Part shown: positions 1-11,632 of the stretch, one piece after another
How positions within the stretch are numbered: the stretch's first letter is position 1
Layout: each line of letters begins with the position of its first letter
Assembly (NCBI GenBank): GCA_963573385.1
Contig: CAUYLG010021632.1
Coordinates: 304,721-368,720 of the forward strand
Direction: 5' to 3'
DNA length: 64,000 nt
Source: Cacajao melanocephalus
Taxonomy: Eukaryota > Chordata > Mammalia > Primates > Pitheciidae
Notes under the pieces: generated by a model
The model's database searches: none
What the model was told of the DNA's origin: nothing
The model's input: only the letters and a program-made list of their open reading frames with translations
Made by a program: the position numbers and the translations under genes

Positions 1-415
1 TAGACATCCACTTTCTTTATTAGAAAGAGAAAAGACTTTGTGGCCTTGGGAGAGTTGAGAATAGTAAGACAAGGAGCTGGGCAATCCAGTAGATGAGTAA
101 GACAAGTAGAATAGTAAGACAAGGAGCTGGGCAAACTAGCTACCTGTAGCTATTTAATTAGTTACCATGAAATAAAAATTAGAAACCTGTGGAGCCCAGT
201 CGCATCAGCCTCATTCATAGCCATGTGTGACTGGTGGCTGCCGTCTGGGGTGGTGCCTTGATTGTCCCAGGAAGTTCTGTTGGAGCAAGCCCAGCTGCAG
301 GAAGCCAGCTTCCCCGGCACCCCTGACGGTGACTTGGGGCCCTCACTGCCCTCTGTCTGTCCTCACTGCCCTCTGTCTGTCCTCACTTTCTCCTGCTCCA
401 CCTCCCCGCCCTCAG
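1..415 (+). other. ZBTB16: 3' end of the last intron of ZBTB16
   Basis: This is non-coding sequence before the last ZBTB16 exon. It ends in a pyrimidine-rich tract and CAG acceptor at 413-415. Two small tandem duplications are visible. A 26-base block at 59-84 is repeated exactly at 109-134 (period 50). A 20-base block with CCCTCTGTCTG at about 348-367 is repeated at once at 368-387, inside the polypyrimidine region. The branch point is not obvious by eye. Confidence 0.85.
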
Positions 416-645
416 GTGAGAAGCCCTTTGAGTGTAAGCTCTGCCACCAGCGCTCCCGGGACTACTCGGCCATGATCAAGCACCTGAGAACACACAACGG
501 CGCCTCGCCCTACCAGTGCACCATCTGCACGGAGTACTGCCCCAGCCTCTCCTCCATGCAGAAGCACATGAAGGGCCACAAGCCCGAGGAGATCCCGCCC
601 GACTGGAGGATAGAGAAGACGTACCTCTACCTGTGCTACGTGTGA
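416..645 (+). CDS. ZBTB16: ZBTB16 (PLZF) last coding exon: zinc fingers 8-9 and C-terminus
   Basis: ZBTB16 is a BTB/POZ and C2H2 zinc-finger nuclear transcription factor that represses genes through co-repressors and acts in haematopoietic, skeletal and germline-stem-cell programmes (known of the family). This exon is phase 1: the GT at 416-417 completes a glycine codon begun in the previous exon, giving the linker GEKPFEC. It encodes about 76 residues. Two fingers are visible, CKLC...HLRTH and CTIC...HMKGH, both C-x2-C-x12-H-x3-H. They are followed by a tail ending [13 protein letters not shown] and a TGA at 643-645. This matches the PLZF C-terminus as I know it, with no break or substitution noticed. 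The BTB domain and first seven fingers lie upstream of the window. The exon start follows the acceptor at 413-415; a 262-645 open reading only runs into intron and is not the real start. Confidence 0.97.
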
Positions 646-1841
646 AGTGGGGGCCTGCGGCGGTGGAGCTGAGTGGGGAACCAGGAAAGAAGAGTTGGAG
701 CGGGATGAAGTCAAGGAAGGACTGTGAAAAATAAAAAAAGGAAAAGAAAAAAAAAGAGAAGAAAAAGGAAACCTGATAGCTTTTTGGCCTTGGATTCTCT
801 CTGGGCTCCAGATGACCTGGATGCCAAGCCACTGCCCCTCCTCTGGGGGCCTCCACCCTCCCCTCCTGGCTGGAGGTTTGCCTGATTTTCTGCGATGGGG
901 TGGGGTATGTTGTTCACTAAAATGGTGGCAGATTTTTCTCCTCCCTCCACCCAGTCCTTCCTTTATGTATCCAGAAACGGAGGCTAAGAAGCAGGTGAGA
1001 GGTCCTCTGGTCAGAGCCACACAGTCTCTGCCGGCCTTCCTCCCCCAGCTCCCCAGAAGAAGAAGGGAGGGAGGAGGGGAGCCAGAAGGGTGCTCCCCTG
1101 CTGATGGGGCTGGGCTGGGTCACTAGTTGCTCAAAATGGCAGCTCTAGTTTGCTGGAGGCCAACTGGGGAGAGGAAGGGTTCTGTTTCTCTTCCCACCAC
1201 TCAGCCCACCTGCTGCTTTCCTCTGCTCTGCCACATCTGGGTGTCCCCTGGTGGTCTCCGAGAGCCTCGAGGCCCCTCCCCCTCCCCCTCCCCCTCCCCC
1301 CGCTCTTTTGTTCCCAGCCTCCCGTTGACTCCTGTCCTCCAAGTCCCAGAGGAGTCCCAGCCCCTCAGGGACCTGGCGGTATCTCCATCCTTCTCCACTT
1401 CCCTAGTGGGACAGCTGCCTCTGACTCCAGAGCCCTCCTACCCTCAGCCTTCTGAGAACACAAAACAAATAGAATACCCCACCCTAGTCCAGCCCCATTG
1501 TGAGCAAGATTCCTGCTGCGCTGCTTCCAAAATGGAAAAGCATCACAACTAAATACCTAATATCCTACCAAACAAACAACAGTCCCTACAGCGGCCCTAC
1601 TTCAGTCCCATGGAGGGTTTATGATCCAAGGGAAGGCTGTGGATGTCTTTCTCTAGAGGGGCCCAAACCTGGAGAAGAGGACACACTGCCCTCCCGCCCG
1701 CCTGGGCTGAGGGAAGCTGGGCAAGGGAGGAAGTTGCTGAGTCACACTGGGGACCCCAGACGTAGTGAGCTCAGCAAGAAAACCCAGGTTCAGAGAGAGT
1801 CGCACAGAATTCCTGACTCACAGGGCCCCTCGGTCCACAGT

Positions 1842-1904
1842 GGGGAGGAGGAGGAGGAGGAAAAGGAGGAGGAGGAGAAAGAGGAGGATGAGGAGGAGGA
1901 GGAG
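1842..1904 (+). repeat. Purine-rich (GGA)n tract in the ZBTB16 3' UTR
   Basis: The tract is an almost pure A/G run built on GGA/GAA triplets with few interruptions. Read as protein it gives a poly-glutamate ORF, but it lies after the stop codon and is best taken as low-complexity UTR sequence. Confidence 0.8.
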
Positions 1905-3519
1905 TTGAAAGCGCTTTGGCCTTGTGTTATGTTTTGCTTCTTTTCTGTGTCCCCTGTTAGCACATTGTACTTGAATTACCTCAGTTTTTTGTGACCTCAT
2001 GAGCTTTTTTAACCTCTGTATCTCTTTTTTGGTTGGGGCTTGGAGGAATGGGGAGGGTGTTCTTTTCTGTTTCTTGTGTAAATTAATAGTTGTTTTTATA
2101 GACTTCAGCTGGCCAAGGCCCTCCCCATGCCCCTGGAGACCAGCCTCCCAGCTGGAAGGAGCTGCGCAGGAGGAGTTGATACTCAGGATCTGAATGTGAG
2201 GGCCGGGGAGGGCAAAAAAGTGTGTAGGGAGGGGATGTCGCACTGGGGTCTCATGGTCCCCAGAGGGCACTAGGGAGTCCCTGTTGGCTCTGCCCGGGGC
2301 ATGAAGTCACCTGTGGCCACCATCCGTTCAGCCTAAAACACTCTGGAGGGAATCTCACCTTTCTTACAATTCGCTGGGCCATTGAAGTTTGAGGGCCTAT
2401 GTTCGGATCCTTTCAACTGTGTGGTCCCGCCTCTGTGTGCATTCTCATTGCCAGAACTGGTCTGTTTTCACGGCCGGTCTTTGGGGAAGGGGATGGGATC
2501 CAGCCTTTGTTGTGTTGTGTTGGGGTGGGGGTGTTGTTTTTCTAAAAGCTACCTCTTCTGTTTGTCCAGTTGTTCTTTTGTTCCTTTCCCACCTCCCATT
2601 CTGCTGCTCTTCCTCCCTCTTTTCCCCAGCCTGCCCCCACCCTCCTGAATTTTGGAAAGCACATTTGCAATATTCGTGTTTGCTTTGGGACGGACCCTCC
2701 GTTTCATCTCATGCTTTATATGTAAGAGTTTTTATTATAATTTTTTTTTCTTTCCTTTCTCTCTCTGAGAAAGTTGTGGCTGCGTTTTGATCTTAGGTTT
2801 TACAAAGTGATTTAGGGAAGCGGTTTTGGGGAGAAGGATCTCAAGGAATGTAGGGAAGCCAGAGGGATGGGTGCTGCTGTGACAACCCCCCTGTCCCTCG
2901 GCCCCAGCCCTCCTGCCCTCCCCTTCAATCTCATCCACCAAATCTGAAGGCCTTAAAATTGTGTGTTGGGGGGATGTGAATTGGGAGGACGGCGTCACTA
3001 GACTGTTCATTAGGGATGATAAAGTAGGGAGGATGCTATTTTGCAACTATGATCACGACTTAGTGTTTTGGAAAGGAAAAGAAGTTAAACTTGAAATATG
3101 TGACTAGAACAGTTGTCATGATTATAATGTGAAAAGGGCGAACTCATTTGGAGGAGGGGCTGTCTGTAAGAAATCATTATGCACTATGGCTTCCTCCTCT
3201 GGTCTGGGAAGAAGCGGGACTGGCTGGCCCTCAGGGGATCTGTAAGTCCCAGAAAACAGTACTTTTAACAGCAAGATGTCATTCAACATGGGTGGGGAAG
3301 GAAGAGAAAAAAAACTATTCCATAGAACTAGCTGGCCGCCTCCCTCCCTTACCCTTCCCATTCAGCCTGGGCCCCTCCCCACTCCATTCATAAAAGCTCA
3401 GAGGGTTGAGCTGATCTTTACAAATTGTAATATTTTTGTAGTATCTGTTAGTTCCTTCGTCAGTTCTGCAGAACCTTGCCCTTTCCTTTTGTAATGTGAA
3501 TAGGAAGACAAAAGACAAA

Positions 3520-3525
3520 AATAAA
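3520..3525 (+). terminator. Candidate proximal poly(A) signal of ZBTB16
   Basis: A canonical AATAAA is followed about 30 bases later by a strong GT-rich run (3558-3600), the usual arrangement of signal and downstream element. Use of this site would shorten the 3' UTR to about 2.9 kb. Usage is inferred from sequence only. Confidence 0.5.
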
Positions 3526-3557
3526 AGTCCACCACCACCAAAATATACCTTTGTACA

Positions 3558-3600
3558 TGTGTGTGCGTGTGCGTGCGTGCTTTGTGTGTGTGGTTGTGTG
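3558..3600 (+). repeat. GT-rich microsatellite
   Basis: The tract is an alternating GT/GC run with interruptions. It can form Z-DNA-prone sequence, and it lies where a downstream polyadenylation element would be expected for the AATAAA at 3520. Confidence 0.8.
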
Positions 3601-4252
3601 TTAAATCATGCAGTATTGTCGTAATCTGGTGTTGCAGCATTGGATAGTACTAAATCAGCATCTGGACACCCCACCCAACCCTGAGGGCCCTGCAGACCCC
3701 AGTAGGGAGGTAGGGGAGAGCTCAGGGGAATGTGGTTTCTGAGAGCTACTGTCTGGGGTCACCTCTGAACTTGCCGTACCCTCCTCTCCCCATGAAGACA
3801 CCTGAATAGAGTCTAACATGCCTCTTCTCCAGCTTCCTACCCACAACGACGGATCAGTTCTAATGTCGCAAGGCCTAGTGGCCAGGGGGCAAGGTGAGAG
3901 GTTGTCTGGAGGCTTTAGAAGTGTTTGGAGTTAAGGGGAGAGGAGGAGGGTGGAGGAGGGTCTCTCCCCAGGTGGGATCTGAATATCTGTCCTCCCCTCT
4001 TCTTCATGTCATCTGACTCCTTTGGCCACTTGGCTGCCTTTAGCTGTGGTACTGCCAACAACCCTGCTTGCTGCTGCCTTACCCAGCACAGTGAAAAACT
4101 TCTCCAGCCTGGCAAGGCCACGCTGGTTAATAGTCCCTTCCCACGTCCAGCTCCTACAAGTGTGTCCCTTAATGCATTTGGTGACATTTACGCCTCACTC
4201 ATGTGCTCTTTCCCTAGCCACTCCTTCACTCATACAAAGCATTAAAATCCTA

Positions 4253-4304
4253 TGTATATATAGGATAGACAAATATATAGATATATATAGATATATATAT
4301 ATAG
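4253..4304 (+). repeat. TA-rich tract in the 3' UTR
   Basis: This is a run of TATATA and GATATA units. It begins with TGTATATA, which fits the Pumilio-binding consensus UGUANAUA. A second short TA run lies at about 5203-5233. Confidence 0.65.
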
Positions 4305-5516
4305 CAAGAGATTGATATAAAATAGTAACTATCATTGCTGCTTTGGGCTGCTTTGGAGGAGGAGGAGGCCGTGAATACGGGGAAGGCAGATCTTGGGGTG
4401 CAGGGGTGGGTAGGGAGGCTGGGGGACCCAGTGATTCAGTACAATCCAAGGGATGCAACGCGGGCTTGTTTAATCTTTGTGCCTGAACAGTTTTTCCATG
4501 TAGAGAAAAAAAAAAAAACTGCTGCAATTTTTCACAAGTGTATGGTACCTTTCTGGATGCTATTGGTACAACTGCTGTGGATGGGAAGGGGTCACTGAGC
4601 TTACCTCCTTATAGGGGAGTGAGCAGAGGTGGGCAGCCTTTCGACTCTGTCTATGACGGGGTGGCAGGGTTGAGGGGAGTCTTTGGGCCAGTTTCCCGGC
4701 AAGCCGAGCTAGAGTGAAAACTGTGGGGGCGCACCAGGATGTCAGACAGAAAAGCAGAAGATTAGACTCTGTTCATTCACCTTTCCTAGGCCCATCCTGT
4801 GGTCATCGTTCCGCCTCCCATCTTATCTCCTCCTTCCTGGAGCCTCTGCCGGCTTGGCTAGAATGGTGGCACTTAACCTGGATATTTCTGTGGGAGGACG
4901 GAAAGCGAGACTCACCCTACGCGGTGGGACAGATGGGAGAGGAAAAAAAAGGCAGAGATGGCCAGGAGAAGGGCGCAGGACAAGCCAGAGAGGTTGGGTC
5001 AGGGGAGAAGGGTGGGGAGGAAGAGGGGTGCAGGCCCTGTAGGCCGGTTAGCCAGCAGCTGCGGCCTCCCCGGGCCCTTGGCATCCCACTTCGCAGACAG
5101 GGTACCAGCCTCCTGGTGTGTATCATAGGATTTGTTCACATAGTGTTTTGCATGATCTTCGTAAGGTTAAGAAGCCGTGGTGGTGCACCATGACATCCAA
5201 CCCATATATATAAAGATAAATATATATATATATGTATGTAAATTATAGCACTGAGGGCCCCGCTGCCCTGCTGGACCAAGCAAAACTAAGCCTTTTGGTT
5301 TGGGTATTATGTTTTGTTATTTGTTTGTTTTTGTGGCTTGTCTTATGTCGTGACAGCACAAGTGCCAGTCGGATTGCTCTGTATTACAGAATAGTGTTTT
5401 TAATTCATCGATGTTCTAGTTAATGTCTACCTCAGCGCCTCCTCTTAGCCTAATTTTAGGAGGTTGCCCAATTTTGTTTCTTCAATTTTACTGGTTACTT
5501 TTTTGTACAAATCAAT

Positions 5517-5705
5517 CTCTTTCTCTCTCTCTCTCTCCTCCCCACCTCTCGCCCTTGCCCTCTCCTGTCTCCCCATCCCAAACTCCCCTCCTCCCTACCT
5601 CCCCTCCTCCCTCTGGCTCCTCCTCTCATTTTTGTTGGTTCCATTCTCTCTCCCTCCCTCCTTCCTTCTGCCGCCTCCCGCCCCCCAGCCCACTTCCCCA
5701 GTCGT
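5517..5705 (+). repeat. Polypyrimidine (CT-rich) tract in the 3' UTR
   Basis: The stretch is almost entirely C and T, starting with CTCTCT repeats and continuing as CCTCCC/TCCCTC blocks. In RNA it would be a target for polypyrimidine-binding proteins; this is inference. Confidence 0.7.
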
Positions 5706-6076
5706 GCTTGCCGCTCCGTATCTGTTCTAGTTCCGAAGCAGTTTCACTCAACGTTGTGCAGTCCTGGTTGCAGCTTTCCGCATCTGCCTTCGTTTCGTGT
5801 AGATTGATGCGTTTCTTTGTAATTTCAGTGTATCTGACAAGATTTAAAAAAAAAAAAAAAGAAAAAAAAGAAAAAATGAATTTACTGCTGCAGGTTTTTT
5901 TCTCTCTCCATGTGTCACTAAGTGAAGTTTGTGCCTTCTATAGCAAAGAGAATATTTTTTACATCCTACTAACAGTAGATTTTTTTGTAGTGAACATTTT
6001 TTGTATTTTTATTTATAAGTCTCATAAGAAAAATAGCAATGTTCAGTTGTATACCTTGAATCTGCAGTTAGAAGAG

Positions 6077-6082
6077 AATAAA
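6077..6082 (+). terminator. Distal poly(A) signal of ZBTB16
   Basis: A canonical AATAAA is followed by a T-rich and GT-containing stretch at about 6095-6150. The position agrees with the long 3' UTR I know for the human gene, so cleavage is expected near 6095-6105. Confidence 0.8.
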
Positions 6083-6100
6083 GTTAATTCAGTTGTCTCT

Positions 6101-7732
6101 CGCTTCAAGTGTCCTACCTTTTTATTGAAGTACTTGGTTTTTTTGGGTTTCTTTTTGCCTTTTCTTGGGCGGAGAACACGGTAGAGGAATTAAGATTTCC
6201 ATGTGGGGTTTGGGAAGAAGCTCTGTATTACACATATTTAGCTTTATTTATGTGGCACCTTTATGCCACATTTACAAGGCACGTGCACACTGAATACCAT
6301 CTTGCTAATACTTTTTATTTTAAAAGTTTGTTAAATACGGGAATATCATATCCTCGGTACAGTGTGCTAGGTAGGCACTTGTTCATTTATTCAGCAAGAC
6401 CACTGTGTACCAGTTACTGTTGTCGGCACTGGGAATTACGGCAAGGGACAAAACAGACAAACCCTGGCCCCCGCTGGAGCTACCATGCTAGTGAGCCACT
6501 GAGTCGGACCCGTTGCTGTGTTAGGATAACTTGCTCAGGATTGCCCGGCTGGCGAGCAGCAGTCAGAACTCCATCCACACCTCCTGACACCACGTCACGT
6601 TCCTTTATTCCAGAGCCCCTGAGGCAGAGGTCTCCCGTCTTAGTCTTTAGAGAGACATTGTCGACTTACTCCTTAGCACCTAAGTAAGCTTCAGAAATTT
6701 CTCAACAAGAAGCTTCCACACAATCAAAGGTCCCTGCCTGCGTCTGTAGCAACCAAGAAGCTGTTAAGAAAGGAGATCGGAGCAGGTGGCCTTGTGCAGG
6801 GGAGGGGATGGGTGGGAGGCAGCCGTGTAAGCTCTGCATTGTCATGGACAGAATAAAGGATTTCCACAACACTCTCCATGGGTACATGGGTACGATTCCC
6901 TGCCTGCCTCCAGCCCTTTCTCTGTTCCTCTTATCGGGGGATGGAAGCATCGCCCTACTCATCTTTAGCTGTAAAACCAAAGCCACTCAATCCTAGACAT
7001 GGTGCTTCTGCGCCACTGCCTGAGGCTGTCCTTAATGCCCGTCTCTGACCAGAATAACCCCTCTCCTCATCAAGACCTAGGGGACGTAGCCATGATTGCC
7101 ATGTTGGGTCTCTCCGATGTGGTAAGCCCATGCCAAGTGCCAGGCCTGGCCTCCAGCATCACCCATGTGCCACCACCACCCGCCTGGGGAGCCAAGCATG
7201 GCCTGGCCTGCCAGGGGTGGCACTGGGTGGGTTACCTTTCAGCCCTGTTCTCCCGAGCCCAAGGCCGGGGTCTGTCTAAACCTGGGGTGGCTGCGCAGAG
7301 AACCACCTGGAGTACCCTTAGCCCCAGACAAAACATCTTCCCAGGAAGAGGAACAGGAGCAGCCCATGGGCCTCCAGCCCCTAGAAGTTGCTTCTCTGCC
7401 TTTGCTTTCTCCTGTCTTTGCTGTCGGCTCTGCTCTTTCTTCATCCCTCCTGCCCGTCATCTTTTTCCTCTCTCCCAGTCTTCCTCTCCTTTCCACTCCT
7501 CCCCTCTCTTCCTCCTCTCTTGTCTTCTCTCCTTCCTTTTTGCTTTTCTTTCTCTGTCCCACCTGATTGTGTCTCTCCACATATTTCTCATCTGGGAAAC
7601 TAGTCCATGACTACAATTCTATGTTTTGGTTTTGATTTTGAGTGGCTGCCTCCATTCCCCCAAGCCATCCTGACCCCGTCTTTTCTTGGGCCCCTGCCTA
7701 TTTCTCCACCCCCACATGCTGCCCAACCCCTC

Positions 7733-7769
<37 letters not shown>

Positions 7770-8639
7770 CTCCCCGCCCCTCCCCCAGCTCCCTTCCCCT
7801 CCTTCAGGCCTCAGCTTTCTCTTGACAGATGGGAGGGCAGTGAGCACTCCCTCTTTAAAACAACATTTAATCGCCGTTTTCTGTTCTTGGACATCAAAGC
7901 TGGGGCTTAGGCGCTGTGCTGGGGTCGCGGCGGCGCGGGCGCTGGGGGAGAGGAGGTGAGTGAATAGGGACTGGGCTGAATGGGCTTTGTGTGACCGCCA
8001 GCTCTGCCAGCTTTACATGCTCTTTGACCCAGATATGATCTCATGGAGAGAAAGGGGCCCTGGCCAAGCCAGCCTGAGAATGCTCCCTCCGTGGCCTGAC
8101 TCAACCCCTCTCCTCCCTGCCTGGGGCAGGTGGCCCCGAGGCCACCCCCTGCCAGCCCCAGCCGCTGCTGCCCTCTGCCCCAGCCCTGGCAATTGTGGGC
8201 AGCCTCTTCCAGAACGGACTTGCCGGGAGGGCACATTGCTGGGGTCAGAAGAGGGGACAGGCCCTGAGGCCGGGGCTGGGAAGACGCCACCGCAAGGCTG
8301 CAGGGTGTTCTCCAGGAACCTCAAACCGGAGCTCCCTGCGTGCCCCGTGGTCTTGGCTGGGTTCAAGGAGGCCCTTGATTCATGTCAGCCTTAGCAGCTC
8401 TCCCTCCTCCCGTTGGCTCTGAGGAACTCCCCTCCTGCCCAAGGTGGAGAGCTGAGGCCCGGAGCCAGCAGAGGCTTGCTGAAGACTCGAACAAGTTGCA
8501 GCCTGTGAGAAGAGGGATAAGGCCAGTCAAGTCCACGGCTGGCTGCCTCCCTCCACTCAACATGGCCAGACCTTCCCACGTGGGAGCCCCTCACTCTCCT
8601 GGCACCAGGAAGGGAGGAGACTGGGGATCTGAAGATGAC
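6101..8639. other. GC-rich intergenic sequence downstream of ZBTB16
   Basis: I recognise no gene. At about 6385-6500 there is a faint ancient mammalian repeat (the kind with a 'GCACTGGGAATTACGGC' and 'ACAAAACAGACAAA' core), possibly followed by a MIR-like tail to about 6610. The rest is unique, pyrimidine-rich in places (7385-7560), with a very short CpG-dense patch at 7905-7955 that is too small to call a CpG island. Confidence 0.6.
7734..7767 (+). repeat. (AC)n microsatellite
   Basis: An uninterrupted AC dinucleotide run of about 17 units. It is probably length-polymorphic. Confidence 0.9.
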
Positions 8640-9270
8640 CTCAGTGCTCTGCTTCTGCCCAGGCCTTCTCTCAGTTCTATCCTCTGCTTGCTTGCTGCCC
8701 AGAGCGATTTTCCAAAAATGCAAATAGCATCATGTCACTCCCTGGATGAGAGTCCCTTGTGACTCCTCCATACTCTAAAGATAGAATTCAAACTCCCTAT
8801 CAAAGTTCCAAGACACCCTGAGTGACAGAGCCCCTGCTCAGTACCCCGACTTCATCCCAAGATTGCTCTTGAGCCCCCGGGCCAACCCCTTCTCTACTAC
8901 AGCCAACGGGACCACGGATGTTCCGGGCCACACCGAGATCCATTCCCCTGTGGGCCTGTACATGTGCTGTGTCCTCTTCTGAGAGCTGCACAAACACACA
9001 CACCCCTTCTGTCTGGCTCTCTCAACTTCTCGTTATTGACTCTTCAGCTCAAACCTTCTCTCTCTCAGGAAACCTTCTCTGGACCCCTGAAGCTGAATTA
9101 GCTGTAGAGTCTCTGTAGCAGTCACCTGTTTCCTGAACTGTCACCATGACCAGACTGTCAGTTCCTTGAGATCAGGAATTGGGTGTTGTCTGTGTTCCCA
9201 GAGCCTCATACTGCCTGGCACATGGTGGGCACCCAGTAAATCTTGGTTGTATACATAGATGAAAGAGAGA
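8640..9270 (+). mobile_element. L2 LINE 3' fragment
   Basis: The order of motifs fits the 3' end of L2. There is a pyrimidine-rich 'CTGCCCAG' start, 'CAGCTCAAACCTTCTCTC', then 'TGTCAGTTCCTTGAGATCAGG', and finally 'GCCTGGCACATGGTGGGCACCCAGTAAAT'. The copy is heavily diverged, as expected for an element spread before primates arose. Confidence 0.75.
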
Positions 9271-10189
9271 GCGAGAAGGATGGAAACAGAGAGGTAATTA
9301 GCACTCCAGGGCACGTGTTGCAGTTGTCAGTGGCGAGTGAAAGCAGGGAAGCTGGAACATCACATGCCCACTCAGGCACCTCCCCAGGACACAAGTACAC
9401 ACATGGCAGAAACCCAGTGAGGGCTCCTGCATCCCCACACCTGTGCCCACGTCGATTCATAGACCACCTGACCCGTGTCTGCCACATGTCAGAGGAAGGA
9501 GCAGGAGGCAACAGGGCAGTGGCACTTCATAGTTGGAAGCTGCCTGGGTGTTGCTGGGTGGGGTGGGGGGGCAGAAGTGGGGGCGAGGGGTGCACATGTG
9601 ACACCTGGTCCTTGGCCCATGGGGGCGGGTGCGTCCCTCAGCTCTCTGCATGGTTTCGGGCCCAGCCCCGCTGCCATCCCCACTTCCACTTGTAGGCTGG
9701 CAGGAGGGCAGGCTCCTCTCCAGGCTGCGTTTTCTGCTCCCCAGGGGATGCCTCAGTGAAAGTGAACTCGCTCATTTAAACCTGACTCTGCAGCCCTGCA
9801 GCCCCCTGCAGCGCTAATTACCCTGTAGTTCTAAACTGATTGCTGTACACTAAGCTTAAGCCCTCCTTTATTTATTTACTGACTACATTAATAGCAAAGC
9901 CACGCTGTGTTCAGCCGCTCCCAACTGTATGCCGGCTGGCTGCACCCGTTTCCCCCTGTCTTCCCAGGGAGGCGGGGTGCAGAGATGCAGCCTGGCACAG
10001 GGCCCCCTTACTTGCACCCTGACTCAGTCCCTGGGACCAGGCACCATGAGAATCATTGCCATCATCCATACCTACTGCAGGACCCAATGGGGCTCCTCTT
10101 ATTCTGAGTCTGTGATAGTGGGAACACACGACACACAACAGCTCACCAACCACAGGGGTCTGCTGTTCCCAGCACACTCAAGATGCTGC
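9271..10189. other. Intergenic sequence, nothing recognised
   Basis: No repeat family or gene is recognisable by eye. It contains a G-rich run at about 9556-9590. Open frames here are short and lack family features. Confidence 0.5.
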
Positions 10190-10300
10190 CATTCAGCCTT
10201 CACTTGTGGGATGAGGTGCCGAGCTCTGGCCTCATTTTACAGATGGGTAAACTGAGGCTGTGATGCCACAGCTGGTAGGTGGTGTCTCAGGCATGCGGGG
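10190..10300 (+). mobile_element. MIR SINE fragment
   Basis: The core 'CTCATTTTACAGATGGGTAAACTGAGGC' pattern followed by 'CACAGCTGGTAGGTGG' is typical of the MIR core and 3' part, in + orientation and diverged. Confidence 0.75.
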
Positions 10301-10889
10301 CATGGAGGAGCTGGCCTCTCCACTTGCCCCCACCTAGCCAGGTTTGACAGTTTCCGTTGTGTGTTCCCACAACTTCCACCCCTTCCCACGAGAAAGGAGC
10401 CCTTCCCTACGTGGAATGGAAACTGCTTGCTCTCAGTTTTTCTGCTTCATTCACCTGCTTGGCCAGAATTTGCTGGCAACTTTGGGACGAGAGCCTTTCC
10501 TTCATTCTCAGCCTTTACCAAGCAGATCTAAGTTAGACTTTTGCATCCACCCCCACTTCCCTCCAGCACTCCTGCACCCGGGGATGTCTGGGGAGAGGAG
10601 GCCTGCTCGGGGCTCCTGTGTGGTCAAGTCCTGCCAGTTCTCCCATTCTGGGGTGCAGAAGTGCCCACAAACACGCTGCTGTCCTTGCTTGCATCTCTGA
10701 GTGCCCTGAAATCCCCTGAGGCAGAGCTGGGCCCTGGCATTGGAGCACAGCAGCTCTCTGAAGACCAGATGGGTCCCATCAGGGTGCAGCATACCGACCC
10801 ACGGAACCAAGCACCCAGGCTCTATCTACTGTAATGCCAAATAGTTTAGTGGCTGCCCTGTGGGGTGCCCCAGAAGAAGAGGGGCAGCT

Positions 10890-11110
10890 GAGGTTTGGTA
10901 GAAAGAACCTGGGATTAGGTCGAGGGGACCTGAGTTTGAGGCCAGCTCTGCTGTGCACTGGATGACTTTCACTGCATCTCAAAGGCTCCCGAAGTCCCCA
11001 TTTCCTCAACCATAAGACTGGGGGGTCAGCAATACATGCTCCACCCATCTTCAGGACAATTGTGAAGCCGACTAGAGTAACGCACATCGATCAGCTTTCT
11101 AAATACCACG
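10890..11110 (-). mobile_element. MIR SINE fragment (antisense)
   Basis: The '+' strand shows the reversed MIR pattern. It has 'CTGAGTTTGAGGCCAGCTCTGC', then 'CCATTTCCTCAACCATAAGACTGGGG', then a diverged 'AGGACAATTGTGAAG' piece. Confidence 0.65.
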
Positions 11111-11187
11111 GTGCTATAAACATGTGAGTTATAAATGGTGACAGGCTCTGGCTGGTCTGGAAGCGGAGCTGGGGTCCTGGACATTTA

Positions 11188-11632
<445 letters not shown>

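Larger units (their letters stand above)
646..6100 (+). other. ZBTB16: ZBTB16 3' untranslated region
   Basis: The sequence from the TGA to the distal poly(A) site has no convincing reading frame. It looks like a long regulatory 3' UTR of about 5.4 kb. It holds several low-complexity blocks (GA-rich, GT-rich, TA-rich, CT-rich), AU-rich pieces such as the ATTTATA-containing stretch near 6005-6018, and a Pumilio-type TGTATATA at 4253-4260. I see no Alu or L1 insertion in it, which suggests it has been kept free of large insertions. The end is set from the AATAAA at 6077 plus a T/GT-rich stretch just downstream; the exact cleavage base is inferred. Confidence 0.85.

Noticed and set aside
262..415. 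Upstream part of the open frame that includes the ZBTB16 exon
   Set aside because: It lies in the intron before a clear CAG acceptor; residues before GEKPFEC have no PLZF similarity.
1127..2790. Several open frames of 60-160 codons after the ZBTB16 stop, including a poly-glutamate one
   Set aside because: They are in the 3' UTR, overlap in several frames, and reflect GC-rich or low-complexity composition without domain features.
5423..6184. 253-codon open frame on the + strand
   Set aside because: It is driven by the pyrimidine-rich tract (Ser/Leu/Pro runs) and crosses the distal poly(A) site, so it cannot be a normal coding sequence.
7734..7767. CRISPR-like or other regular array
   Set aside because: It is a plain dinucleotide microsatellite; no spaced direct repeats of array type occur anywhere in the window.
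7905..7955. CpG island promoter
   Set aside because: Only about 50 bases are CpG-dense, far too short to call.
6999..8762. Open frames of up to 203 codons on both strands in the GC-rich intergenic region
   Set aside because: No start context, splice sites or protein-family pattern; long frames are expected by chance in GC-rich DNA.
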